Shown: piece by piece, positions 35,360 to 43,644 of the stretch | Numbering within the stretch: position 1 is the first letter of the stretch | How the letters are laid out: each line of letters starts with the position of its first letter | Origin: Pedobacter kyungheensis | GTDB lineage: Bacteria; Bacteroidota; Bacteroidia; Sphingobacteriales; Sphingobacteriaceae | DNA length: 64,000 nt | Direction: 5' to 3' | Assembly (NCBI RefSeq): GCF_000812965.1 | Contig: NZ_JSYN01000014.1 | Location: 62,001-126,000, forward strand | The notes under the pieces: generated by a model | The model's database searches: none | Seen by the model: the letters and a program-made list of their open reading frames with translations, nothing else | What the model was told of the DNA's origin: nothing | Position numbers and translations under genes: made by a program

Positions 35360-36238
35360 ATGAAACCGGTTTTTGCCAAAATACTGGAAGGTTTGGATAA
35401 CGAAGTTTTTAAAACGAAGGTAATAGACCAACCTTATTTTTCTACTGCTTTTCATTTCCATGTCGAATGCCAGATTACTTATATGGTTGAGAGTGAAGGG
35501 AAGCGGATTATTGGCGATAGCATTGAAAATTTCGAAAAAGGCGAACTGATCCTGCTTGGATCTAATATTCCGCATGTGTGGTACAACAGTGAAGCTTATT
35601 TTGATGATAAGGTGAACCAGAAACACGCCCGTTCTATTTCGGTATTTTTTAATCCGGATAAGCTGGTCGGTTTGCTGGAGCAACTGGGCAATATGCAGAA
35701 AATGAAAACCGTGTTGCAGATCGCCGGCAGGGGAATGAAATTTTATGGAGAAACCAAATCGCAGCTAAAAAAACTACTGGTGCAGCTGGTTAAAGAAGAA
35801 GAAGATTTCCCGAAAATGATTTCCTTGTTTAAGATACTCGAGGTATTGAGTCATACCAAAGAATACCATTTATTGGCCAGTCAGGGCTATACCAACACCT
35901 ACCAGCTAAAAGATAACGACAGGATGGATAAGGTATTTAAATATGTATTTGAAAATTTTGCTACCGATATGCAGCTGGATGATGTGGCCGCACTGATTAA
36001 CATGAACAAACAGGCTTTTTGTCGCTATTTTAAAAGTCGTACCCAAAAAACCTTTGTTGAGTTTGTAAATGAAGTGCGCATTGGCCATGCCTGCAAGCTG
36101 ATTACCGATGGCGAAAGGCAAATCGGTAACCTGGCTTACGAATGTGGTTTTAACAGCCTTTCTAATTTTAACCGTTTTTTTAAAGAAGCAAAAGGGGTAA
36201 CCCCGCGCGATTATAAAAAGATGGTGGCTACAGCTTAG
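35360..36238 (+). CDS. AraC-family regulator, probable activator of the fucose operon
   Basis: 292 aa. N-terminal cupin-like part (FHFHVECQITYMVESEGK, LILLGSNIPHVWYN) and a C-terminal AraC helix-turn-helix pair (DDVAALINMNKQAFCRYFKS, IGNLAYECGFNSLSNFNRFF, then EAKGVTPRDYKK). Divergent from the fucose operon across 257 nt, the usual arrangement for a dedicated sugar-responsive activator. Confidence 0.92.
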   Translation: MKPVFAKILEGLDNEVFKTKVIDQPYFSTAFHFHVECQITYMVESEGKRIIGDSIENFEKGELILLGSNIPHVWYNSEAYFDDKVNQKHARSISVFFNPDKLVGLLEQLGNMQKMKTVLQIAGRGMKFYGETKSQLKKLLVQLVKEEEDFPKMISLFKILEVLSHTKEYHLLASQGYTNTYQLKDNDRMDKVFKYVFENFATDMQLDDVAALINMNKQAFCRYFKSRTQKTFVEFVNEVRIGHACKLITDGERQIGNLAYECGFNSLSNFNRFFKEAKGVTPRDYKKMVATA

Positions 36239-36264
36239 TAGCCCGGCAAAGGTTTAAGCTATGC

Positions 36265-37536
36265 TTATTTCTTTAATAAGCCGTTAATCTCGTCGTTAAA
36301 TTCTTTTTTAAATTCATCGTAAAACTTTCCGGTAGCCGGACCATTAAAACCGGTATGGATTTGTGCAACATTGCCTTGTTTATCGATAATAATGGTTGTT
36401 GGGAAAGATAAAAATGAATCTAAAGCTGGCAGCGATTCAGAAACAACCTGTTTATCGGCAGTACCGGCAATCACCTGATCGTATTCGATACCGAAACGCT
36501 CACGGAAACGGCTCATTACTTTTTTAGCATATTCGGGCTCGGTAGAGCGTTCGTAATGCAAAGCGATAACTTCTACACCGCGTTTTTGGTTTGCTTTATA
36601 CCATGGGGCAATAAAGGTAGCTTCATCTACACAGTTAGGGCACCAGCTGCCGGTAATGGTTAAAATAACCACCTTATTTTTATACTTGTCGTCTTTAAGC
36701 GAGATCTTTTTACCATTTACGTCCGGAAAGCTAAAATCGAGGGTTTTGTAGCCCGGTTTAAGATAGGTAAGTTTATAGGCATCGGGCAGGGCAGCATTGG
36801 CATTTTTAACACCTGTAAAAGGCTGACTTCCCCTGGCACCTAAAATCTCACCGCTTAAAGTACCATCAGGTTGAAAAGCACCTTTGTAATAAGCAGGAGA
36901 GGAGCCAATAAAACTCGATAATTGAAACTGGTTACCTTCTACTACACCCTCCAGAAAACGCGAATCGCCGGTTACGCGTAAAAAAGTACCGGTAAGTTTA
37001 TTGCCGGTTTGCTTAAATAAACCTACGGTTTTTTCTTCCTTGCCATTTGGCGATTTAAAAACCACATCGTAGCTGCCCGAATAATCGGCAGTTGCGGGTT
37101 TACCGCTGGTTTCGAAACGGTAGTTTTTGCGTTCCGCTACAATGGCTAAAGGTTTGCCAGCCTGTCCTTGTTTTCTTAAAGTACCTGTTAACTGATCGCC
37201 AGTTATGGCAAAGGCCAGTTCGTTATCAAACTGATCCAGTTTTACAAAAAGCGAATCGGCAGTTTGTTTCACCAGGCCACCTTCAAAGCTTTCTTCGGCA
37301 TTGCGGAAATATAATTTCTGCTGACCACTTTTTTCGTTGATTTCGAAATTGAAAGGAATTTCGAGCCCTTCTTTCACCTGGGCTACTGCGCGCCAGCTGC
37401 CCAATGCAACAAAAGCATGTTTTTTCTCTTTTCCGGCTTTTGCTGTGTTATGGTTTGCAAATGCGGTTTCACCTTGTGCAAAGGTTATTGTGGTTGATAT
37501 GGCCAAAACGGCTGTTAAAATTAATTTCAATTTCAT
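36265..37536 (-). CDS. TlpA-family thiol-disulfide oxidoreductase with N-terminal beta domain
   Basis: 423 aa, Sec signal (ISTTITFAQ). Residues about 35-245 are a beta-rich domain of unknown role (SYDVVFKSPNGKEEKTVGLF, YYKGAFQPDGTLSGEILG). Residues about 260-420 are a thioredoxin fold with redox pair Cys299-Pro-Asn-Cys302 in ITGSWCPNCVDEA and the cis-Pro region FLSFPTTIIIDKQG. Periplasmic reduction of proteins or peroxide stress defence is likely. Its promoter carries a palindromic operator (separate entry), suggesting repressor control. It faces the AraC gene convergently, 26 nt away. Confidence 0.9.
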   Translation of the reverse strand: MKLKLILTAVLAISTTITFAQGETAFANHNTAKAGKEKKHAFVALGSWRAVAQVKEGLEIPFNFEINEKSGQQKLYFRNAEESFEGGLVKQTADSLFVKLDQFDNELAFAITGDQLTGTLRKQGQAGKPLAIVAERKNYRFETSGKPATADYSGSYDVVFKSPNGKEEKTVGLFKQTGNKLTGTFLRVTGDSRFLEGVVEGNQFQLSSFIGSSPAYYKGAFQPDGTLSGEILGARGSQPFTGVKNANAALPDAYKLTYLKPGYKTLDFSFPDVNGKKISLKDDKYKNKVVILTITGSWCPNCVDEATFIAPWYKANQKRGVEVIALHYERSTEPEYAKKVMSRFRERFGIEYDQVIAGTADKQVVSESLPALDSFLSFPTTIIIDKQGNVAQIHTGFNGPATGKFYDEFKKEFNDEINGLLKK

Positions 37537-37549
37537 GGGATATATTTAA

Positions 37550-37574
37550 TCGACTAAATTAGTCGACAAATATA
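37550..37574 (-). promoter_or_regulatory. -7 box plus palindromic operator before the TlpA-like gene
   Basis: On the minus strand TATATTTG (37574-37567) fits TAnnTTTG. It runs straight into an 8-bp perfect palindrome with a 1-nt centre, TCGACTAA-T-TTAGTCGA (37566-37550), which would cover the transcription start. The ATG follows 14 nt later. The layout is that of a repressor operator; the repressor is not in the window. Confidence 0.6.
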
Positions 37575-37646
37575 CGGCTCCTATCTGGCAAGAAAAAATA
37601 TTTACATAAAAATATATAAAAACTATAGGATTACTAGATTTAATTA

Positions 37647-37654
37647 TACCTTTG
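37647..37654 (+). promoter_or_regulatory. Probable -7 box of the riboswitch transcript
   Basis: TACCTTTG fits TAnnTTTG exactly and sits 20 nt before the aptamer, giving a start of transcription near 37661. No -33 TTG is evident. Confidence 0.55.
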
Positions 37655-37673
37655 CCTCAGTTATTTTAAAATG

Positions 37674-37776
37674 CTTATCAAGAAAGGCGGAGGGAATGGC
37701 CCTGTGAAACCTTAGCAACCAGCTAAATTTTAGAAATGGTGCTAATTCCATCCCGGATGAATCCGGGCTAGTTAAG
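37674..37776 (+). promoter_or_regulatory. SAM-I (S-box) riboswitch aptamer
   Basis: The conserved S-box core is plain: GGCGGAGGGAATGGCCC, TGAAACC, AGCAACC and GGTGCTAATTCC in the right order. P1 pairs CTTATC (37674-37679) with GTTAAG (37771-37776), and P4 is CCCGGATGAATCCGGG. AAGTCAG (37774-37780), overlapping the P1 3' strand, is complementary to CTGACTT (37815-37821) in the terminator, forming the antiterminator. With SAM bound, P1 forms, the terminator folds and transcription stops. The first downstream genes are SusC and SusD, not a methionine enzyme. Confidence 0.95.
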
Positions 37777-37807
37777 TCAGCAATTTGCGTTATCCTTATT
37801 CATATGG

Positions 37808-37840
37808 AGCACTTCTGACTTTGGCGGAGGTGCTTTTTTT
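37808..37840 (+). terminator. Riboswitch-controlled terminator
   Basis: AGCACTTC (37808-37815) pairs with GAGGTGCT (37827-37834), followed by a T tract. The 5' arm and loop contain CTGACTT, which can instead pair with AAGTCAG at the aptamer's edge. Confidence 0.92.
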
Positions 37841-37886
37841 GTGCCGCATTTTTTTAGATAACTGATTTACTAAAGCTCATTTCCAG

Positions 37887-37961
37887 ATGAAAAAAAGACA
37901 AGTACTAAAACCTATTTATTTAAACCAAACGACGTATTTCCGAATGCGCATGCCCTGTTAA
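37887..37961 (+). CDS. Candidate leader peptide ORF (24 aa)
   Basis: ATG at 37887, stop TAA at 37959-37961. It begins MKKRQVLKP and ends TYFRMRMPC, so three of 24 residues are Met (including the start) and the last is Cys. Its final codons and stop form the 5' arm of a hairpin (GCCC-T-GTTAA, 37952-37961, with TTAACGGGC, 37974-37982). It lies between the riboswitch terminator and the SusC start, inside the same leader RNA. It may be a second, translation-based control step or a chance ORF. Confidence 0.4.
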   Translation: MKKRQVLKPIYLNQTTYFRMRMPC

Positions 37962-38091
37962 GATGCATTCATTTTAACGGGCTTCCAAGCTAACCAATTC
38001 TTTCCTGTTTTAACAAAAAACGCGGTTTATAGCCGCGATGGAAAGGTATTGCCCAAATTATTATCCCTATTAACTAATTATTACACACAAC

Positions 38092-41000
38092 ATGTTCAAG
38101 AAAATTAAATCAATAGCCTTTATTTTGCTGCTCTTTACGGCGCAGCAGCTACTGGCGCAAAATGTGGCGGTTACCGGTACGGTAAAATCGGCCGAAGGCG
38201 AAACACTGCCCGGCGTTTCTGTTTTGATCAAAGAAACCAAACAAGCTACCATTACCGATGGGAAAGGTGCTTTTAGCATTAATGCCCCCGAGAAAAGTAC
38301 TCTGGTATTTTCCTATATAGGTTTTAAAACACAAGAAGTGCCCGTTATTAAGGGCAGCCCGATTGCAGTAGTGCTTCAATCGAGCGATAATGCCCTTGAT
38401 GAAGTTGTGGTTACTGCGCTCGGCATTTCAAGGGAGAAAAAATCACTTGGTTATGCCGTTCAGGAATTGAAAGGTGACCGGGTAGCAGAAGCCAAAGAAT
38501 CGAACCTGGTAAATGCGCTTGCGGGTAAAATTGCCGGTGTTCGGGTAACCAATAGTCAGGGGAGCATGGGTTCCTCGCGCGTGGTTATCAGGGGCGAAAC
38601 TTCTATCGCCGGTAATAACCAGCCCTTATTTGTGGTAGATGGTATTCCGGTAGATAACTCGCAGTTAAACTCAGCCGGTGCCAGAGATTATGCCAATACC
38701 ATTTCGGATATTAATCCGGAGGATATTGAATCGATGAGTGTATTAAAAGGGCCAAATGCAGCGGCTTTGTACGGTTCCCGCGCTGCGGCAGGGGTAATCC
38801 TCATTAAAACCAAAACCGGTAAATCGAAAAAAGGATTGGGGATCGCCGTGAACTCTAATGCTGTTTTAGAAACATTGCTTACCCTTCCGGTATATCAAAA
38901 TGCTTTTGGTCAGGGTTCTGAAGGTAAGTTTAGCTACGTAGATGGTGCGGGTAAAGGTTTAAATGATGGGGTAGATGAGAGCTGGGGACCTAAACTGGAT
39001 GGACGGTTAATTCCACAGTTTTTCTCTAAAGGTGTGGCCGTTCCTTTTGAGGCGCACCCTGATAATGTGCGCGATTTTTTCCAGACCGGTTATTCATTAA
39101 ACAATGGTATATCTGTGGCTGATGCCGGCGAAAAATACGATTACAGAATCTCTTACAACAATTTAAAACAGGTGGGTATTGTACCTAACTCAGGGCAGGG
39201 TAAAAATTCGTTTGTGTTGAATACCAGCCTTAAAATCACCCCAAAATTAACTTTAACTGCTAATGCCAATTACAGCAGCCTGAATTCTGATAATCTGCCG
39301 GGAACAGGTGGTTCGCGTTCTACCAGCACCATGTTGCAATTTACCTGGTTTGGCCGTCAGGTTGATATTAACCAGCTTAAAAATTATTTGGATGAGAATG
39401 GAAAAACGTTTAACTGGAACAACAGCTATTACAGCAATCCATATTGGGTAGCTTATGAGAATACGGTATCGCAAAACCGGAACCGCATTATTGGTAGTTT
39501 AGCCCTGAATTATAAAATTATTGACGGACTGGATTTAAATTTCAGGTCAGGAACAGATTATTATAACGACAGGCGTAAAGTACGTATCGCCTACGGTACC
39601 AACGGAACGCCATTTGGTTCGTACACCGAAAGTGCTTTTACGGTTAACGAAAACAATACCGATGCAACTTTAAACTTTAACAAACAGCTGAACGACGATT
39701 TTAGCCTCGAGTTATTGGGTGGGGGAAATATCCGCAGGCAATATATCGAGCAAAACGATCAAAGTGCACCTAAACTGGCCATTGCCGGATTGTATACGCT
39801 TAAAAACTCGCGCGATCCTTTGGTATCATCCAATAACCTGTCGCGCTTAAAATCGTATAGTATATATGCGTCGGGGCAACTGGGTTTCAGAAATTACCTT
39901 TTTGCCAACATTACTGCCCGTAACGATTGGTCATCTACCTTGCCTGCGCAGAACAGATCATATTTTTATCCTTCGTTTAACGGAAGTTTTGTAGCAACAG
40001 AAGCTTTTGATATTAAAAGTGAAGCCCTTAACTACCTAAAAGTACGTGGCGGTTGGTCTAAAGTTGGTAAAGATGCAGATCCTTACCGTTTAATTAATAC
40101 TTATGTTTTCGGTGCGCCATTTTATGGTAATCCGCAGCTTAATACAGGAGCTATCGATCTGAATCCTAACCTGAAACCCGAAACCACCACTTCTACCGAA
40201 TTGGGTGTTGAGGCCGTATTCTTTAACAAAAGGTTGCGTTTCGATTTAAGTGCTTACAATACCAATAGTTACAACCAGATTTTGGCTGCCGATGTAAGTC
40301 AGAGTACTGGTTTCAGTTCTAAATTGCTTAACGCAGGAAAAATCAATAACAAAGGTATTGAAGCGCAGTTGGGCATTACGCCGGTTAAAAAAGCCTTTAC
40401 CTGGGATGTTGATTTCAATTTTGCCGCAAACAGGAGCAGGGTAATTGAACTCGATGCCGAAAAATTGCTGACCAATTATGTGGTTGCTTCTAACTCGGCG
40501 CAGGTAATTGCAACTGTTGGACAACCTTATGGTTCGTTATTTGGTACCGCGTTTTTAAGAGATGGCAACGGAAATATCATTGTAAATGCTACCGGTGCAC
40601 CTGCCACTAACCTTACCAAACAAGTACTGGGTAAATATACGCCAGATTGGATTGGTGGTGTGTATAATACCTTTTCTTACAAGGGTATTAGTTTAGGTGT
40701 ATTGGTTGATGCCAGCATTGGCGGCTCTATTTACAACGGTACTTATGCCACAGGTACCTATACCGGTGTTTTAGCTTCTACTTTGCCGGGTAGGGCAGCC
40801 GAATATGGCGGTATTTCATACTATTATCCGGGCAACGATAAAACAAAAGGAACCGTGCGCTTAAACGGAGCTGCTCCTGCAGGAGAAACCGTGTACGATG
40901 ACGGGATTATTTTTGATGGCGTAACGGCCGATGGCAAACGCAACGACAAGATATTACCAGCCCAGCAGTATTACAAATCATTCAGAAATATCGATGAAGC

Positions 41001-41256
41001 CAATATTTTCAGTGCTTCTTATGTTAAGCTCCGCGAAGTGAAACTCAGTTATAACCTGCCTGCCAAATGGTTGCGTCCGCTAAGTTTACAAGGCGTTTCG
41101 GTATCGCTGGTTGGCCGTAACCTGTGGATTATTCACCGCAATACCGTTGATATTGATCCCGAAGTGGCTTTTAATACCGGGAATGGTCAGGGATTGGAAA
41201 GCCTTTCTAACCCAAGTACCCGCAGTTATGGTATTAACCTGAATGTTAAATTTTAA
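38092..41256 (+). CDS. SusC/RagA-family transporter under SAM riboswitch control
   Basis: 1054 aa. Signal peptide ending QQLLAQ, carboxypeptidase-regulatory-like domain at about 27-105 (GTVKSAEGETLPGVSVLIKE, LVFSYIGFKTQEVPV), TonB-box-like LDEVVVTALGI, plug (LAGKIAGVRVTNSQG, VDGIPVDNSQ, INPEDIESMSVLKGPNAAAL) and barrel ending YGINLNVKF. No STN domain. The SAM-I riboswitch about 250 nt upstream should silence it when SAM is plentiful, so the cargo is probably a source of methionine, a sulfur compound, or another SAM-linked nutrient. The SusD partner starts 2 nt downstream. Confidence 0.93.
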   Translation: MFKKIKSIAFILLLFTAQQLLAQNVAVTGTVKSAEGETLPGVSVLIKETKQATITDGKGAFSINAPEKSTLVFSYIGFKTQEVPVIKGSPIAVVLQSSDNALDEVVVTALGISREKKSLGYAVQELKGDRVAEAKESNLVNALAGKIAGVRVTNSQGSMGSSRVVIRGETSIAGNNQPLFVVDGIPVDNSQLNSAGARDYANTISDINPEDIESMSVLKGPNAAALYGSRAAAGVILIKTKTGKSKKGLGIAVNSNAVLETLLTLPVYQNAFGQGSEGKFSYVDGAGKGLNDGVDESWGPKLDGRLIPQFFSKGVAVPFEAHPDNVRDFFQTGYSLNNGISVADAGEKYDYRISYNNLKQVGIVPNSGQGKNSFVLNTSLKITPKLTLTANANYSSLNSDNLPGTGGSRSTSTMLQFTWFGRQVDINQLKNYLDENGKTFNWNNSYYSNPYWVAYENTVSQNRNRIIGSLALNYKIIDGLDLNFRSGTDYYNDRRKVRIAYGTNGTPFGSYTESAFTVNENNTDATLNFNKQLNDDFSLELLGGGNIRRQYIEQNDQSAPKLAIAGLYTLKNSRDPLVSSNNLSRLKSYSIYASGQLGFRNYLFANITARNDWSSTLPAQNRSYFYPSFNGSFVATEAFDIKSEALNYLKVRGGWSKVGKDADPYRLINTYVFGAPFYGNPQLNTGAIDLNPNLKPETTTSTELGVEAVFFNKRLRFDLSAYNTNSYNQILAADVSQSTGFSSKLLNAGKINNKGIEAQLGITPVKKAFTWDVDFNFAANRSRVIELDAEKLLTNYVVASNSAQVIATVGQPYGSLFGTAFLRDGNGNIIVNATGAPATNLTKQVLGKYTPDWIGGVYNTFSYKGISLGVLVDASIGGSIYNGTYATGTYTGVLASTLPGRAAEYGGISYYYPGNDKTKGTVRLNGAAPAGETVYDDGIIFDGVTADGKRNDKILPAQQYYKSFRNIDEANIFSASYVKLREVKLSYNLPAKWLRPLSLQGVSVSLVGRNLWIIHRNTVDIDPEVAFNTGNGQGLESLSNPSTRSYGINLNVKF

Positions 41257-41258
41257 TT

Positions 41259-42701
41259 ATGCCCATCATGAAAAATAATAAACTCTATATACTGGCTTTT
41301 TTGGCCCTTGCATTTTCATCTTGCAAAAAAGAGCTCGATGAGATCAATATTAACCCGAATGCACCTGAAGTTGCTCAACCTGATTATTTACTTACCGGAA
41401 CTACCAAAACCACGGTTGATACCTATTGGGGCGTAACCAACAACATGAATTCGAGCTTACTTTTTGCTCAGCAGTGGGCTAAAGTGCAGTACACCGAAGA
41501 AGATCGCTTTATCTTCTCTAACAGTAGCTTTACCGCGCTATGGTCTACCGGTTATGCGCAAAGTATTGCAGGTTTTAATAAAATTATCGAACAGGGCGAT
41601 GCGCAAGGCAATCCGAACTATAAAGGTGTAGGTTTGGTGTTGCGTTCGTGGGTGTTTTTATTGCTTACCGATGCTTATGGCGATATACCCTATTCGCAGG
41701 CCGGAAAAATTAAACAATTCGTTACACCGGTTTACGATAAACAAAAAGATGTGTATTATGGCATTTTAAGCGATTTGAAAGCTGCGCAGGCAGCACTTGA
41801 TCCTGCTTCAAAAGCCATTGCCGGCGATGTAATCTATGGTAATAATATCGCATCGTGGAAGAAATTTACCAATGCGCTGCGATTACGTATTGCTTTACGT
41901 ATTGCAGATAAGGATGCAACCAAAGCGAAACAGGTGATTGATGAATTACAGGCAGAAGGAGGAGCTTACATCAGCAGCAACGCAGAAAATGCGCAATTAA
42001 AATACGATGTTTCGCCTCAGCAAAATCCCGTTGCAGCGTCGTTCGAAACGCGGAACGATTACCGGATCAGTAAAACCATAGTAGACAAACTTTTTGCATT
42101 AAACGACCCAAGATTACCAGTATATGCCAGCAAAACGGAAAATACCACTCCACAAACTTATGTGGGCATTCCCAATGGTTCTACCAACTCAGAGGCAAGT
42201 GCTATAGGTTTGGCCAATTCATCTAAACCAGGCACTTATTTTCTTGATGCCAAAGCACCAGCCGTAATTTTTAGCTATGCCGAATTGCTTTTCGATCGCG
42301 CTGAAGCAGCTGCCAGAGGTTTTACGACCGAAAATGCCGAAGATTTATATAAACAAGCCATCCGGGCATCATTTGCGCAATACAACATCAGCGGAACAGC
42401 AGTTGATACTTATATCAGTCAAGCCGCAGTGCAATATGACGCTGCGAACTATAAAAAATCTATCGGCGAGCAAAAATGGATAGCCTTATTTGGTCAGGGC
42501 TTAGAAGCCTGGGCAGAGCAACGCAGGTTAGATTATCCACAGTTAACTGCTTCTGTAAATACCGTGTTAAGTGGAAAAATTCCGGTACGTTTTATTTATC
42601 CGGGCACAGAACAATCGCTAAACGGCCAAAATTATAAAAATGCGGTAAGCAGTCAGGGTGCCGATTTATTAACCACCAAACTGTGGTTTGATGCTTTTTA
42701 A
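41259..42701 (+). CDS. SusD/RagB-family lipoprotein (SusD-like_2), partner of the riboswitch-controlled SusC
   Basis: 480 aa (ATG at 41259; the ATG at 41268 before KNNKLYIL fits the signal better). Lipobox Cys in LAFSSC then Lys-Lys. SusD-like_2 landmarks: LLTDAYGDIPYSQAGK, VIYGNNIASWKKFTNALRLR, AELLFDRAEAAARGF, KWIALFGQGLEAWAEQRR and C-terminal LWFDAF. It is shorter than the two SusD-like_2 proteins at 10-22 kb. Cotranscribed with susC, so also under SAM control. Confidence 0.93.
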   Translation: MPIMKNNKLYILAFLALAFSSCKKELDEININPNAPEVAQPDYLLTGTTKTTVDTYWGVTNNMNSSLLFAQQWAKVQYTEEDRFIFSNSSFTALWSTGYAQSIAGFNKIIEQGDAQGNPNYKGVGLVLRSWVFLLLTDAYGDIPYSQAGKIKQFVTPVYDKQKDVYYGILSDLKAAQAALDPASKAIAGDVIYGNNIASWKKFTNALRLRIALRIADKDATKAKQVIDELQAEGGAYISSNAENAQLKYDVSPQQNPVAASFETRNDYRISKTIVDKLFALNDPRLPVYASKTENTTPQTYVGIPNGSTNSEASAIGLANSSKPGTYFLDAKAPAVIFSYAELLFDRAEAAARGFTTENAEDLYKQAIRASFAQYNISGTAVDTYISQAAVQYDAANYKKSIGEQKWIALFGQGLEAWAEQRRLDYPQLTASVNTVLSGKIPVRFIYPGTEQSLNGQNYKNAVSSQGADLLTTKLWFDAF

Positions 42702-42742
42702 TGTAATGAGACAATGCTATTAAGTTAAAAACGATTAACCAC

Positions 42743-42790
42743 GGATGCACACAGATAAACACGGATTATATCTGTGTGCATCCTTTTTTT
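42743..42790 (+). terminator. Strong terminator after the riboswitch-controlled susCD
   Basis: A perfect 15-bp stem (GGATGCACACAGATA with TATCTGTGTGCATCC) is followed by seven Ts. Its sequence overlaps the ACCACGGATGCACACAGAT-type dispersed repeat. A second hairpin (GTCAGATG/CATCTGAC, 42798-42817) follows at once. Confidence 0.9.
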
Positions 42791-42827
42791 AAGTGCTGTC
42801 AGATGTTACCATCTGACGCTTATCACG

Positions 42828-42867
42828 AAAAAAGTCCCGGTTTTTAATAGGGACTTTTTGTTTTTTT
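42828..42867 (-). terminator. Bidirectional terminator facing the small minus-strand gene
   Basis: AAAAAGTCCC (42829-42838) pairs with GGGACTTTTT (42850-42859). T runs follow on both strands. It closes the gap between two convergent genes. Confidence 0.8.
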
Positions 42868-42920
42868 AACGATCAAAGAAAAAGGTAAACCTGTTCAGTT
42901 TCCTTCCTTTTTACCGGTAT

Positions 42921-43121
42921 TCATCTGGCCAAATCTTCGGCTGCATTACTGAATCTCGATTTCAGATCCTGAGTGTAATCTTTTGCTTTATCTGCCCATT
43001 GAGGCGCTTTGTTCATTAAATCGTCTACTATCGATTGGCCCGTAATAGGGTCTTTCTTGGTAATATATTTCACGCCTGCATAAACCGCGGCACCAATAAT
43101 TGCTGTTTTTAAAATTCCCAT
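42921..43121 (-). CDS. Small YtxH-like protein, function unknown
   Basis: 66 aa. A short hydrophobic N-terminus (MGILKTAIIGAAVYAGVKYI) is followed by an amphipathic, charged helix (APQWADKAKDYTQDLKSRF). The build, one membrane-seeking segment plus a helical tail, resembles YtxH-type stress proteins, but identity is too weak to claim. Single gene. Confidence 0.6.
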   Translation of the reverse strand: MGILKTAIIGAAVYAGVKYITKKDPITGQSIVDDLMNKAPQWADKAKDYTQDLKSRFSNAAEDLAR

Positions 43122-43267
43122 GTCGTTTTTCTTTTGTTTTTAGTTAAACATTTTCTGGTAGTTAAAAGTTTTAGACAGCTTAACCTTCTTGTTGTTACAG
43201 GCCGAGCTTCCAGTTGCAACTTTTTAATAAAACGAAAAATATTTGCTTTTATTGAATTGAGTTATTC

Positions 43268-43507
43268 TCGTCCCCCTTTGAAGGGGGCAGGGGGATGAAT
43301 TGAGTGGTATTAAGATTATGGTGTAACAGGAGAGATGCTGAAACAAGTTCAGCATGACGGCTGGGGATGAATTGAGTGTATTGAGATTATGGTGTAACAG
43401 GAGAGATGCTGAAACACCCGTCCGACCAGCCAGGCGGAAGTTCAGCATGACGGCTGGGGATGCCGGGTTAATCTCGTCCCCCTTTGAAGGGGCAGGGGGA
43501 TGAATTT
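43268..43507. repeat. Nested intergenic repeat cluster
   Basis: The gene-free interval 43122-43644 is largely repeats. CTCGTCCCCCTTTGAAGG, GGGGGATGAATT flank the cluster at about 43268 and 43472. Between them a 72-bp unit (43294-43365 and 43366-43460) is repeated in tandem; it contains a GATGCTGAAAC...GTTCAGCATGACGG hairpin. The second copy carries an extra 22 bp (CCCGTCCGACCAGCCAGGCG, then GA) in the hairpin loop. Confidence 0.75.
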
Positions 43508-43644
43508 GAGAATCTCCAAATCCGCCCTGTCCATTTCAATCCCTCCATTTCCTATTTCAAGTCTGATTACGCCCGGTTAACCTGTTTTCTGCTCTGCCAG
43601 GGGCGTTTTTTAAAATAATTTTGAGCAACAAAAAACACAATATT

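Noticed and set aside
35234..35683. 149-aa minus-strand ORF spanning the AraC start
   Set aside because: Overlaps both the AraC coding region and the divergent promoter; composition looks antisense.
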